Assembly: GCF_000943555.1 (NCBI RefSeq)
Contig: NZ_JTDV01000001.1
Location: 62,001 to 126,000, forward strand
DNA from: Neotamlana nanhaiensis
GTDB lineage: Bacteria; Bacteroidota; Bacteroidia; Flavobacteriales; Flavobacteriaceae
DNA length: 64,000 nt
Reading direction: 5' to 3'
In this document: piece by piece, positions 36,090 to 45,900 of the stretch
Numbering within the stretch: position 1 is the first letter of the stretch
Layout of the letters: each line of letters opens with the position of its first letter
Program-made: the position numbers and the translations under genes
Notes under the pieces: generated by a model
Databases searched by the model: none
Told to the model about the DNA's origin: nothing
What the model saw: only the letters and a program-made list of their open reading frames with translations

Positions 36090-37238
36090 TTAAAGCAGTT
36101 TTTTATAAATTTCAATGGCATCTTCTCTTGTAACTTCTTTCGGATTATTTTTTAATAAACGGGTGACTTTCATAGCGATATCAGCTAATTCGGGAATATC
36201 ATGCTCCGCTACTCCTATGTCGGTTAATTTCTGAGGAATGTTGCAAGCTTTTGATAAGGCTTCAATTTGATTGATGCCAGCCAAAGCAATGATTTCATCA
36301 GTTCCCTCATTTTTTACACCCATAGCTAAAGCAACTTCTGCATGACGTTTAGTATTTGCTGATAAATTAAATCGTAAAACTTCGGGCATCAACATGGCAT
36401 TGGATAACCCATGCGTAATGTGAAATTTTCCACCTAATCCGTAAGATAAAGCATGAACTGCGGCAGTGTTTACGGGGCCTAAACATAATCCGCCATACAT
36501 AGAACCCAATAATAATGCTGAGCGTGCCTCGATATCGTTACCATTATCGTAAGCTTTTTTAAGATTTTCTGAAATAAGTTTGATGCCTTTTAATGCATAA
36601 ACATCAACCATAGGATGCGCAAACTTGTTAGTATAAGCTTCAATACAATGCGATAATGCATCAATACCTGTTTCGGCGGTTAGTTTAGCTGGTAAACTTA
36701 TGGTTAAAACCGGATCGAGATAACAGGCATCTGGAACTAAAAACGGACTAATAATACCACTTTTAGCTTGAGTTTCTTCATTTAACAAAATTGCATTAGG
36801 AGACACTTCACTACCCGTTCCTGAAGTTGTTGGTACACAAATTAGGTTGATCGTTCTACCATTTAACAAACCAATACCAACAACATCTTCTAACTTTTGG
36901 GTGTTATTAATTAAAGCTGCTAGTAATTTAGCACAATCTAATACACTTCCGCCACCAACACCAATAACACAATCTGGATTAAAAGCTTCGTTTTCACTTA
37001 TTAAACTATTAAACTGCGAAAAAGTAGGCTCGCCTAAAAAAGTATATTCTACACAAACAACCTCCTTTTCTTTAGCTTTTAAAATTTCTGAAAGTTCATG
37101 GACAACATCTAATAAAGGTGTTGCTACTAAAAATAAAATACGGTTGGACGATGCAATTATAGTATCATTTTGAATTTGTAGAATGGCGTTTTCTCCAAAA
37201 ACGATTTTATTAGGTTGTAATAGTGAAATAGAATGCAT
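36090..37238 (-). CDS. Iron-containing alcohol dehydrogenase
   Basis: A 382 aa family III alcohol dehydrogenase. NAD site GVGGGSVLDCAKLLA, PTTSGTGSEVSP, and the metal ligands in TGIDALSHCIEAY and HGLSNAMLMP are intact. It interconverts an aldehyde and an alcohol, for example lactaldehyde and propanediol. Its ATG shares one base with the stop of the symporter gene (TAATG), so expression is tightly coupled. In the pathway it could reduce the aldehyde produced by the DapA-like aldolase or oxidise a hydroxy-acid. Confidence 0.9.
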   Translation of the reverse strand: MHSISLLQPNKIVFGENAILQIQNDTIIASSNRILFLVATPLLDVVHELSEILKAKEKEVVCVEYTFLGEPTFSQFNSLISENEAFNPDCVIGVGGGSVLDCAKLLAALINNTQKLEDVVGIGLLNGRTINLICVPTTSGTGSEVSPNAILLNEETQAKSGIISPFLVPDACYLDPVLTISLPAKLTAETGIDALSHCIEAYTNKFAHPMVDVYALKGIKLISENLKKAYDNGNDIEARSALLLGSMYGGLCLGPVNTAAVHALSYGLGGKFHITHGLSNAMLMPEVLRFNLSANTKRHAEVALAMGVKNEGTDEIIALAGINQIEALSKACNIPQKLTDIGVAEHDIPELADIAMKVTRLLKNNPKEVTREDAIEIYKKLL

Positions 37239-38776
37239 TATTTATTCTTCATTTTAAAATATCCATAAATGGTTAATTCGTCTTTTACAGGATCGGATTT
37301 AAAACATAAACTTGCTAAATACCCAATAACCAAAACAATTAAGTGACTATAAACCCCGAGCATATATTTATGATGCGGAAAATTTAAACTTCCTAAATCT
37401 AGAATTAACTTATCACCAATTTTTGTGGTTGTTAAAATAGCATAAGCTGTAAAGAGGATGCAGACTATGATACCAACATGCAACCCTTGCTTATTAGCTT
37501 TTTTAGAAAATAAACCTAACATGAAAATACCAACAATACCAGCCGAAAAAATGGCATATAATTTAAACACAACACCTAAAACACCTTGACCATCCCAAGC
37601 AGCGTAAAGCAACGCCACTATGGCCATTGCTACCCCTGAAAAAAGTACTAAAAGACGACCAACTCGTAAACGTTGCTTATCAGACGAATTAGGATAAAAC
37701 CTGCTGTAAAAATCTTGAACACCTACGGCTGCTAAACAGTTCATATCGGAATCTAAACTAGAAACTGCTGCTGCAATAAGTGCGGCTAAAACTAATCCAA
37801 CAGCGCCTACGGGTAACTCGGTACCTATAAAATATGTAAACACTTGATCGGCTGTTAAATTTTCGGGTAGTTGAGCGCCGCCAGAATTATAAAACACATA
37901 TAATAATGCACCTATTAGCATAAAAAGTGTCCAAACCGGTACGCTCGCAAAAACCCCAAAATAGGCTGCTTTTTTTGCGTCTTTATCTGTTTTTGCAGTT
38001 AAATAGCGTTGCACAATAGTTTGATCGGTTCCATATTTTTGTAACGCATAAAAAGCACCGTTAATAACCATGACCCAAAAAGTAAGTTCCGAAAACGAAA
38101 AATCGTAGGGACCAAAATCAATCTTCTTTAAATTAACTGCCTCAGATAACATAAAACCTGCACCTGCATCCGTTTTAAACAATAAAATAAACACACAAAG
38201 CAAACCGCCGCCAATAAGTAAAAATCCTTGGATTACATCCATCCAAATTACGGCTTCGATACCGCCTAAAAGCGTTAAAAATAAAATGATGATGGTTAAA
38301 AAAACAATATAAATAGTAACATCGATGCCTGTTAATGTTGCCAATGCTAAACTTACTAAATATAGTACGGTACCCATTTTTGAAAAATGCGTGAGAACGA
38401 AAGCTAGAGAGCTATACATACGCGCAAATGGACTAAAACGACGCTCGAAATATTCGTAAGTACTTAGTTTTATTACCTTACGGAATAATGGTACAAGCAC
38501 CCAAATAAAACATACCAAAACAATAGGCACCATAAGCCCTTGTACTAATAAAATCCAATTTGATTTATAGGCTGCTGAAGGATAAGCTAAAAAAGTAACA
38601 CTACTAATTAAAGTAGCAAAAATAGACATACCAATGGCCCAAGCAGGAATATTATTACTACCGAAAAAATACTGTTTCGTACTCTTGTTCTTTCGAGCAA
38701 AATAAAAGCCAGCACCTAGAGTAATAATAACCGTTAAAATAACAATAACAATATCAATCCAATGAAGGTTAAGCAT
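37238..38776 (-). CDS. Sodium:solute symporter (SSS family)
   Basis: A 512 aa inner-membrane transporter with about 13 hydrophobic segments. Family signatures are IGMSIFATLISSVTFLAYPSA in TM2, and GGIEAVIWMDVIQGFLLIGG and AAAVSSLDSDMNCLA in the middle. Members import sugars, sialic acid or acids with Na+. It is second in the operon after the DapA-like gene, as in sialate/uronate/acid-sugar loci, and probably brings in the acid that the operon metabolises. Confidence 0.9.
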   Translation of the reverse strand: MLNLHWIDIVIVILTVIITLGAGFYFARKNKSTKQYFFGSNNIPAWAIGMSIFATLISSVTFLAYPSAAYKSNWILLVQGLMVPIVLVCFIWVLVPLFRKVIKLSTYEYFERRFSPFARMYSSLAFVLTHFSKMGTVLYLVSLALATLTGIDVTIYIVFLTIIILFLTLLGGIEAVIWMDVIQGFLLIGGGLLCVFILLFKTDAGAGFMLSEAVNLKKIDFGPYDFSFSELTFWVMVINGAFYALQKYGTDQTIVQRYLTAKTDKDAKKAAYFGVFASVPVWTLFMLIGALLYVFYNSGGAQLPENLTADQVFTYFIGTELPVGAVGLVLAALIAAAVSSLDSDMNCLAAVGVQDFYSRFYPNSSDKQRLRVGRLLVLFSGVAMAIVALLYAAWDGQGVLGVVFKLYAIFSAGIVGIFMLGLFSKKANKQGLHVGIIVCILFTAYAILTTTKIGDKLILDLGSLNFPHHKYMLGVYSHLIVLVIGYLASLCFKSDPVKDELTIYGYFKMKNK

Positions 38777-38809
38777 AATAAGTGGTTTAGTTAGTTGGTT
38801 TTATTTATT

Positions 38810-39658
38810 TTATTCCACCGTGGTTAATGGCGGCATCATGGTTTTATTACAAAGTCCTTTTTTATTCATTAAATATTTTAAAACTGCTAAAGATTCCCCT
38901 AAAATGTAATCTTTTTGATATGTTTTAGCGACTTCATCGGTTTCATGCTGCATTTTTTCGCACGTGTCCCAATCTTCATTTAAAGCAGCTTCATATAGTT
39001 TTTTATATAATTCTGGCACATAATTTCCTGTACTCGGTACGACGCCATCGGCTCCTAATTTTAAACTACCATAACTTTGTGCTCCCCATCCGCAGAAAAA
39101 AGAAAAATTAGTATCGTTGCCGTAATTTTCAATGCAAGTTTTCATGCGTATTTCATCTCTTTCAGAATCTTTTAAACCCCAAATATTAGGATGATTATGT
39201 AATTGATGAACAACATGAAGAGGTATAGACATATGCGTTGTTGCTGTGATGTTGTACATCATTACAGGGCCATTAATTTTATTGGCCAATAAGGTGTAAA
39301 AATCCGTTATCTGCGAATCTATAAGTTTGTAATATGAAGGTAAAGTTGCCACGACACAATCGGCTCCTAAATTAATATATTGATTACCGCGTTCTATGAC
39401 ATCAAAAACTTGATTTCCTACTAGACCTGCATAAATACATTGATTGTTGCCTTTTGCCCTAACAGCAGCTTCAACAAGTTTTAAACTCTCTGTCGCTCCA
39501 ATTGAAGAAGATTCACCAGTAGTACCAAGTACTAAAGGATGTATGTTATTTTCAGCAAAAAGTGTAACTAGTTTTTTTACTGCATCTACATCAACTGTAT
39601 AATCATTATTTAAAGGTGTCACCATTGGTACGACCACACCAGAGAATCGTTTTTGCAT
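38810..39658 (-). CDS. DapA-superfamily aldolase/dehydratase
   Basis: A 282 aa TIM-barrel class I lyase. It has the GTTGESSSIGATESLKLVE substrate loop (GTTGE), catalytic Tyr in MMYNITATTH, and Schiff-base Lys in WGLKDSERD. Relatives cleave or form 2-keto-acids such as 2-keto-3-deoxygluconate or N-acetylneuraminate. It is first in the 12-gene operon, preceded by the conserved ~31-bp element. Lysine synthesis is unlikely given the catabolic neighbours. Cleavage of a 2-keto-3-deoxy acid to pyruvate and an aldehyde is the best guess. Confidence 0.88.
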   Translation of the reverse strand: MQKRFSGVVVPMVTPLNNDYTVDVDAVKKLVTLFAENNIHPLVLGTTGESSSIGATESLKLVEAAVRAKGNNQCIYAGLVGNQVFDVIERGNQYINLGADCVVATLPSYYKLIDSQITDFYTLLANKINGPVMMYNITATTHMSIPLHVVHQLHNHPNIWGLKDSERDEIRMKTCIENYGNDTNFSFFCGWGAQSYGSLKLGADGVVPSTGNYVPELYKKLYEAALNEDWDTCEKMQHETDEVAKTYQKDYILGESLAVLKYLMNKKGLCNKTMMPPLTTVE

Positions 39659-39720
39659 AAGTTAGTTGGTTTTTACATAAATGTAACTATGCAATATTGC
39701 CAATTTGTAAATATTTTGCT

Positions 39721-39751
39721 GTTATTTTTGAGCGGTGTTCAATTCTGTAAA
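39721..39751. promoter_or_regulatory. Conserved ~31-bp element, copy A, upstream of the dapA-like operon
   Basis: Aligns without gaps to the copy at 41123-41153 at 24 of 31 positions. The core TTGAGCGGTGTTCAA has TTGA/TCAA palindromic ends and is followed by the TTC-TGTAAA flank. It ends 63 nt upstream of the dapA-like ATG at 39658. Confidence 0.55.
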
Positions 39752-39773
39752 AATTTAATTAGATTTTGTGCAA

Positions 39774-39803
39774 TAAAAAAGAGGTTTGTAAATACAAACC
39801 TCT
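39774..39803 (-). terminator. Rho-independent terminator
   Basis: The inverted repeat AGAGGTTTGTA / TACAAACCTCT (39780-39803) is perfect with a 2-nt loop. On the minus strand it is followed by TTTTTTATT, so it ends the gene that stops at 39842. The T9SS gene is thus transcribed separately from the dapA-like operon. Confidence 0.9.
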
Positions 39804-39841
39804 TTAAAAAAATGTTGATTTTAATAACTACGGAAAAACAA

Positions 39842-41038
39842 TTACTTTGAAGTAACGAACTTAACCGATTTTTTTCCACTTGGTGTTTTAATTGTAGCAA
39901 TCCAAAGTCCAGATTGAAATTCGAAGTCGGTATCGACATCTGTTTTTAAAGATTTTACTAAAGCACCTGTTATGCTGTAAATATTAACTTCTGTTTTAGC
40001 TGTTACATTTGATAAGTATACTGTGTTTCCAACAGCTTTAATATCGGTTGAAGCTTTAGATTTAATATCTTCTACACTTAATAATGCTTCTACCTGACTT
40101 TTAATAGATGTAGAACTTACATACATTCTATAAATTCTAATTTTACCACCTCGGTTTCTTAAAATGTATGACCCAGCATCGACTGCTTGGAATTCCATAA
40201 CTCTAACAGACTCATCACCAGTATCAGAACCATCAATAGGTCCATTTGGATTTCCTGTTCCAGTTCCAGAATCGGTAATATCTACCGGAGTTCCTGTACC
40301 TCCATAAGTTGCAAATTGAAATGTTCCTGTAGAAAAACCTAAAGTACCATCTCCTTCTATATCTGTGTATTGCCCAGACCCAACTACAGTTAAATATTCA
40401 CCTGCTTGAAGATTCATAGAGAAGCCTCGGCCACCACTATTATCCCAACGTTTTTCGCCTGGTGATGTAAATTGAATACAACCAGAAAATTCGTTTATAT
40501 CTACATCATCTGGCATTTCAGTACGCTCATCATAACGTGTAAGATCGCTTTTTACAGTAACAATTCTATCATTTGTACTGTCATACATCCAAGTCATATT
40601 GGTATTTGCATCTAAGTCAGGAAGTAACTTTGGCTTAGTAAAACTACTTAACCCACTAATTAATATACCATCAACACCAGTATCTCTTTTTCGACATAAG
40701 TTTTGAAAACCCTCTGTTGCATAATTTGCATAAGCACCTAAAAAACCTTGATAAAAATAACAAGTAAACATGCTTTCTCCATTTTCGTTGGCATAATCTG
40801 AACTTTTCGGAGCATAACCAACTCCATCAGCATAATTATCTTGTTGAGTACCGCCAGAATCAACCCAATTAATATTGCGATCTTTATTAGAAACCGCATT
40901 TATATACTCTGTTGGCATCATATTATCATAACCTGCTCCTAGTTCTTTTCCACCAAAATCCCAATATTTAATTTGGGCATTAAATGTTGCCGAAGCAAAC
41001 AACATTGGTAACATTAGTAATAGTAATTTTTTTTTCAT
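39842..41038 (-). CDS. Secreted T9SS protein of unknown function
   Basis: A 398 aa protein with signal peptide (MKKKLLLLMLPMLFASATFNA). The mature domain, residues about 22-310, begins IKYWDFGGKELG, is beta-rich with Gly, Asp and Thr, and resembles the beta-sandwich modules that accompany pectate lyases in Bacteroidota. The C-terminal 80 residues are a type A sorting domain, nearly identical in style to that of the 1148 aa protein (EVNIYSITGALVKSLKT versus EVNIYSLTGALVKTVKT). It is a monocistronic gene with its own conserved upstream element and terminator. Function unknown; surface pectin binding is inference. Confidence 0.85.
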   Translation of the reverse strand: MKKKLLLLMLPMLFASATFNAQIKYWDFGGKELGAGYDNMMPTEYINAVSNKDRNINWVDSGGTQQDNYADGVGYAPKSSDYANENGESMFTCYFYQGFLGAYANYATEGFQNLCRKRDTGVDGILISGLSSFTKPKLLPDLDANTNMTWMYDSTNDRIVTVKSDLTRYDERTEMPDDVDINEFSGCIQFTSPGEKRWDNSGGRGFSMNLQAGEYLTVVGSGQYTDIEGDGTLGFSTGTFQFATYGGTGTPVDITDSGTGTGNPNGPIDGSDTGDESVRVMEFQAVDAGSYILRNRGGKIRIYRMYVSSTSIKSQVEALLSVEDIKSKASTDIKAVGNTVYLSNVTAKTEVNIYSITGALVKSLKTDVDTDFEFQSGLWIATIKTPSGKKSVKFVTSK

Positions 41039-41122
41039 TTTAAATAGTTTTAGCTGTTAAATATAATTTTCGCGCAATTTTTATTAATTATTACAAATTT
41101 TAAAAATCTACATAAAATAATG

Positions 41123-41153
41123 GTAATTTTTGCACGATGGTCAATTTTATAAA
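41123..41153. promoter_or_regulatory. Conserved ~31-bp element, copy B (reference copy)
   Basis: Core TTGCACGATGGTCAA followed by TTTTATAAA. Copies A and C match at 24 of 31 positions and copy D at 22 of 31. It ends 85 nt upstream of the T9SS gene's ATG (41038). Confidence 0.55.
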
Positions 41154-41387
41154 TTCTAGATTTAGAATTTCATAATATTTCGTTATCTATAATATAAATT
41201 GTATATGGACAACTCATCTTTATAACTAAAAAAAATCGACAAATACATCTTTATTTTTGCTTAAAAGCAAAAAAATATAATCTATTACACAATTCTGTAG
41301 ATAAAAAAACCTTTAAATATGAGTAAGATTTATATGGGAAATTTATTTTTTAAGTGATAACTTAAGATTTCAAATAAAATTATAATT

Positions 41388-41419
41388 AAAAAAGGCGCTA
41401 AAATTCTATTTTAACGCCT
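41388..41419 (-). terminator. Rho-independent terminator of the susCD operon
   Basis: On the minus strand AGGCGTTAAAAT and ATTTTAGCGCCT pair with one A-C mismatch around a 3-nt loop, followed by a run of seven T. It lies about 90 nt past the susD stop. Confidence 0.85.
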
Positions 41420-41510
41420 AATGAAAAATACTAATTGAATAAAAATTCAATTAGCTAACTAACTAAACTACTATTTAATAGGTATTGAAAATTCGTTTGC
41501 TTTTAATCTT

Positions 41511-42917
41511 TTATTGGTATGCTTCATTTTGAGTGATGACATCTGGATTTTGATTAATAACTAAAAATGGTATGGGAAGTAATAAATCTTCTTCCGCAAT
41601 CGTAACATCCTTACTGCTATTCTTTATAACCGTAATGGCTCTTCCTGTCCTTATTAAATCGAACCAACGGTGGAACTCACATGCAAATTCAACTTGTCTT
41701 TCATGCTCTAAAGCCAATTCTATAGTATTGTATTCTGAAGGATAGCCCGCAGCACCATAATTGGGTAAACCTACTCTATCTCTTACTTCATTAAGATATT
41801 GAGCATTTCCAGTAGCTTCTGTAAGCATTAGCAGTACATCGGCATATCTAAAAATTATAAAGTTATTATCTGAAGTTTCTCTTAAACCATCAACAGTTGC
41901 CTCTGTATCTCTCCATTTTACTGGAAATTTCACATCAACAGTTGCTCCGTTGGCTGTTTCATAACCATTTTGAATAGTAATATCTCGCCTCGGATCATCA
42001 ACTTCATAAGCATTCCACAAATCTTCTGTAATTTGATTAAAACCACCACCCCAAGCAGTAACCACACGGTTATCTACAGGAGAAAACATGGCCCAATATA
42101 AACTGTATGGATTGGAAATACCTCCTTTATATTGTATCTCAAAAATTGATGATGCGCTATTTTTATTATTTAAATCCCACAGATTAGCATAAGGAACTAA
42201 ACTAAATTTTCCATAAACTTTTAATAACGCTTCTTCTGCCTTAGGCTTATCATTTAGCGTTAAATAAACCTTACCCAATAGCGTATTGGCAGCATCTTGA
42301 TTTGCTGCTCCAACAAATCGTTCACCGGATTTTGAAGGTAAATTTGTTTCAGCAAAACCTAAATCATCAATAATTTGATTATAAACTTGTTCTTTTGGAG
42401 TGCGTCCTTGTGCGTAAGCCTCTGCAATACCAATTGGTTTCGTTACTAAAGGCACATCGCCCCAAGCTCTAACCATATCGAAATAATACAGCGCTCTTAA
42501 AAATTTGGCTTCTGCTATCAACGTATCTCGACCAGAAAAATCAAGATTTTCTGCGCTTGCTATAATATTATTTATGATGTACAGTGATTGATAATAACTG
42601 TTCCAAAAATTTAAAACCAACTCATTATCTACCGCCATAGTATGCAACTCAAAACTTTCATAATCTTGAATTCTTCCTGCGGCATTATCGCTATAAGCAT
42701 TATCAGACATGAGTTCTCCATAAAAAGACGGTAAACTCTCTGGGCCGTATAACGTGTATAACGAATTGTAAGCAGACCACAAAGCGACTTCAATATCTTC
42801 CTGTGATTTATAAAAATTTTCTTCGTTCGCATTTGATAGTGGCGCCTTATCTAAAAAATCAGAGCTACAACTCAACAAAAATGCACAACAAAAAAGTGTG
42901 ATATATATTTTTTTCAT
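41511..42917 (-). CDS. susD: SusD/RagB-family outer-membrane glycan-binding lipoprotein
   Basis: A 468 aa lipoprotein with lipobox FLLSCSSDFLD. The N-terminal region has NEENFYKSQEDIEVALWSAY and EAKFLRALYYFDMVRAWGDV, and the C-terminus LALEHERQVEFACEFHRWFD: all SusD hallmarks. It caps the SusC channel and captures oligosaccharides for import. The partner SusC gene ends 29 nt upstream. Surrounding lyases suggest pectic oligosaccharides as ligand. Confidence 0.95.
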   Translation of the reverse strand: MKKIYITLFCCAFLLSCSSDFLDKAPLSNANEENFYKSQEDIEVALWSAYNSLYTLYGPESLPSFYGELMSDNAYSDNAAGRIQDYESFELHTMAVDNELVLNFWNSYYQSLYIINNIIASAENLDFSGRDTLIAEAKFLRALYYFDMVRAWGDVPLVTKPIGIAEAYAQGRTPKEQVYNQIIDDLGFAETNLPSKSGERFVGAANQDAANTLLGKVYLTLNDKPKAEEALLKVYGKFSLVPYANLWDLNNKNSASSIFEIQYKGGISNPYSLYWAMFSPVDNRVVTAWGGGFNQITEDLWNAYEVDDPRRDITIQNGYETANGATVDVKFPVKWRDTEATVDGLRETSDNNFIIFRYADVLLMLTEATGNAQYLNEVRDRVGLPNYGAAGYPSEYNTIELALEHERQVEFACEFHRWFDLIRTGRAITVIKNSSKDVTIAEEDLLLPIPFLVINQNPDVITQNEAYQ

Positions 42918-42946
42918 TCTCTTAAATTTTAATAATTAATACAGAC

Positions 42947-45900
42947 CTAGAAACTAATGTTTATACCTGCTGTTGTTGTAAATGGATAAGGATAAGCACC
43001 GTAATCGAAACCAACCAAAACACCTGATTGATACGTACTTCCTTCTGGATCGAACCCTAAATAGTCTGAAAAAACATGAACATTTTCCATGTTCACATAT
43101 AATTTCACATTACTTAGTTTAATTTTTTCAACTATTTTTTCTGGTAAATTATACCCTAAGCGGATATTTTGGATTCTCACAAAAGAGCCATCTTCTACCC
43201 AATAACTCGATCCAAAATCTCTTACTGTAGTTGGTAACATTCGCGGTTTAGGAATCATTCCATTTCCTGGATCTGCTTCCGATTTCCAATAATTGTTTAC
43301 AACCGAATACATATTTCGGTTACCACCGCCAACTCCAGATTTTAAGTATCTCGCGTTATGGTTAAGTATTTCACCGCCTTGAGAACCTCTCACTAAAATT
43401 GATAATTCGAATCCTGAATACGAAAAATTATTTGTAATTCCCCATTGAAAATCGGCTTGATTATTTCCTAAGTATGTTCTGTCATCAGAATCTATAATTC
43501 CATCTTCATTAACATCTCTCACTCTTGGGTCTCCAGCTTCACTACCTGGCCAAACAGGATAAGCATTACTATCTAATTCTGCTTGAGACATTATAACACC
43601 ATCAATAACGTAACCATAATACATCCCTATAGGTTTACCCACGGCAGTACGCGAGGTCATACTACTTACATTTATATCGATAGGCGCATTATTTACACCT
43701 AATTTCAGTACCTTATTTCTGTTTGCGAATAGGTTAAAATCTGTACTCCATTTAAAATCATTATCAAAGTTTATAGTTCCTACGTTTATTTCGAAACCTT
43801 TATTTTCTAACTCACCGATATTTGTTAAGGTTGAAGAAAACCCAGACAGAATTGGAATAGGAACGTTTAATAGTAAATCGTTTGTTTTAGAATAGTAAAC
43901 ATCTCCTGTAAATTTAATTCTTCCGTTCAGCGCATATAAGTCTATACCAAAATTAGTTTGACTTGTTTTTTCCCATTTTAAATTCTTATCGGCAAAATTG
44001 GTGGTATAAATACCTTGGTTAACCGTACCCGAACTTACGTATCTGTTGTAACCCAAAACCCCAATTGATCCGTAATTAGGAATTTGATTATTACCCGTAA
44101 CGCCATAACTTAATCTAACTTTTAAGTTGTTTATCCAATTAACATCTTGCAAAAAAGGCTCTTCTGAAACTCGCCATGCTAAAGAACCAGATGGGAAATA
44201 ACCCCATCGGCTATTTGCTCCAAAACGTGAAGAGCCATCGGCTCGTATAGCGGCAGATGCTAAATATTTTCCTTTATATGAATAATTAGCACGTGCTAAA
44301 TAGGATACTAACGACCATTCTTCAGAAAAGGTACTACCTGAGTTTACAACACCTGCATTTAGTGTATGTACCAAATCGTTTGGAAAATTTGTTGCAGACA
44401 TATTACTGGTATCCATACGCTGTTCTTGCGCAGAGAACCCAGCTAATAAATTTAAAGTATGATCGTCATTAAATGTTTTATTGTAGGTTAAAGTAGTTTC
44501 AGAAATCCAGTTATTAGATTTTAAGGTTTTAAAACTTGCTTGAGCTGGTACCCAACCAGAATATCCCCAATTTTGGCCTTCGTTCCAATAAAAATTGTGT
44601 TCTGTATTTTCTATGTTAGAACTAACGGATGTTTTTACTCTTAAATCCTTAAAAATATCCCATTCTAAAAATGATGTTACCGTAGAAACGTTCATGATTT
44701 TTTTAGTACTAGCTTCTCTAGTTAGCGAATATGGGTGCCAAAACTGAAATCCGTATTTAGCAAAAGTATTCCAAATAGAATTTGGATCTTTAAAACCTAA
44801 ACTTCCAGTTTCAACATACAACGGAAAGAATGGGTCGCTTTGTAGTGCTAGACTTACTACATCACTCTTTCCTCCTGTTCCGTAAGGCGCTTCTTTGGTT
44901 CTACTTAAACCAATATTTAATCCTAACCTAATTTTATCATTGAAGTTATGCTTTAAATTAGATCTTAAATTAATTCTGTCGTAGGTATTGTTATCTACAA
45001 CGCCTTCCGAATCTAAATACCCTAAAGACACCATAAATTGAGTATTCTCACTACCTCCTGAGGCTGATATTTGAAAATTACTACTCTTAGCGGTTCTAAA
45101 TGTTACATCTTGCCAATCGGTACCATTCCCTATTCTTTCAAGCCATTCTGCATCTGAAAACTCTGGTGGTACCGTAACATTTAAACCTCTTGTTGCTGTA
45201 GGATTTTCGGCGACTATAGTTGCCCATGAGTTATTACGAGCCGCAGAATTAAAGGCTATAAATTCTGAGGCACTCATCATGTCTGTTTTTCTATTAACAT
45301 GAGACAATCCAGACTCGAAAGTTGCATTAATTTTGGTTTTTCCTGCACGTCCTTGCTTGGTTGTTATAATAACCACACCATTAGCGCCTCGCGAACCGTA
45401 AATGGCAGCGGAAGATGCATCTTTTAAAATATCAATAGATTCAATATCATTTGGATTAATAAAATTTAAAGGATTTCTATTAAAACTTAAATTGCTACCC
45501 GACGTAATTCCTGTATCCGTCGCATTTGTAGTATTATCTTCTAAAGGAATACCATCTATTACATATAACGGCGTTGTTCCTGCATTAATAGATGAAGCGC
45601 CACGTACTTTTATAGTTGGTGCTAAACCCGGTGCTCCCTGTGATTGTGTAATTTGCACACCTGTAGTTTGTCCTGCAAGAGATTGTAATGCATTACTATT
45701 TGATCGTCCTTCTAATTTTTCTGATCCTACGGAAATTACCGACCCAGTTAAATCGCGTTTTTTTACAGAGCCATATCCAACAATTACAACTTCGTCTAAT
45801 GCGGCTGCATCTTCCTGCATAACAATAGTAATATCTGTTTTAGTATTTACTGTAAGTTCTTGTGTTACAAACCCCATATAAGATACTACTATGGTTGGAT

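Larger units (their letters stand above)
41039..41510. other. 472-nt intergenic region
   Basis: This gap between the T9SS gene and susD is very AT-rich. It holds copy B of the conserved element (41123-41153) and the susCD terminator (41388-41419). No ORF of coding quality or RNA gene was recognised in the rest. Confidence 0.7.

Noticed and set aside
45402-45881. 159-codon plus-strand ORF
   Set aside because: It lies entirely antisense to the conserved plug region of susC; composition reflects the opposite frame.
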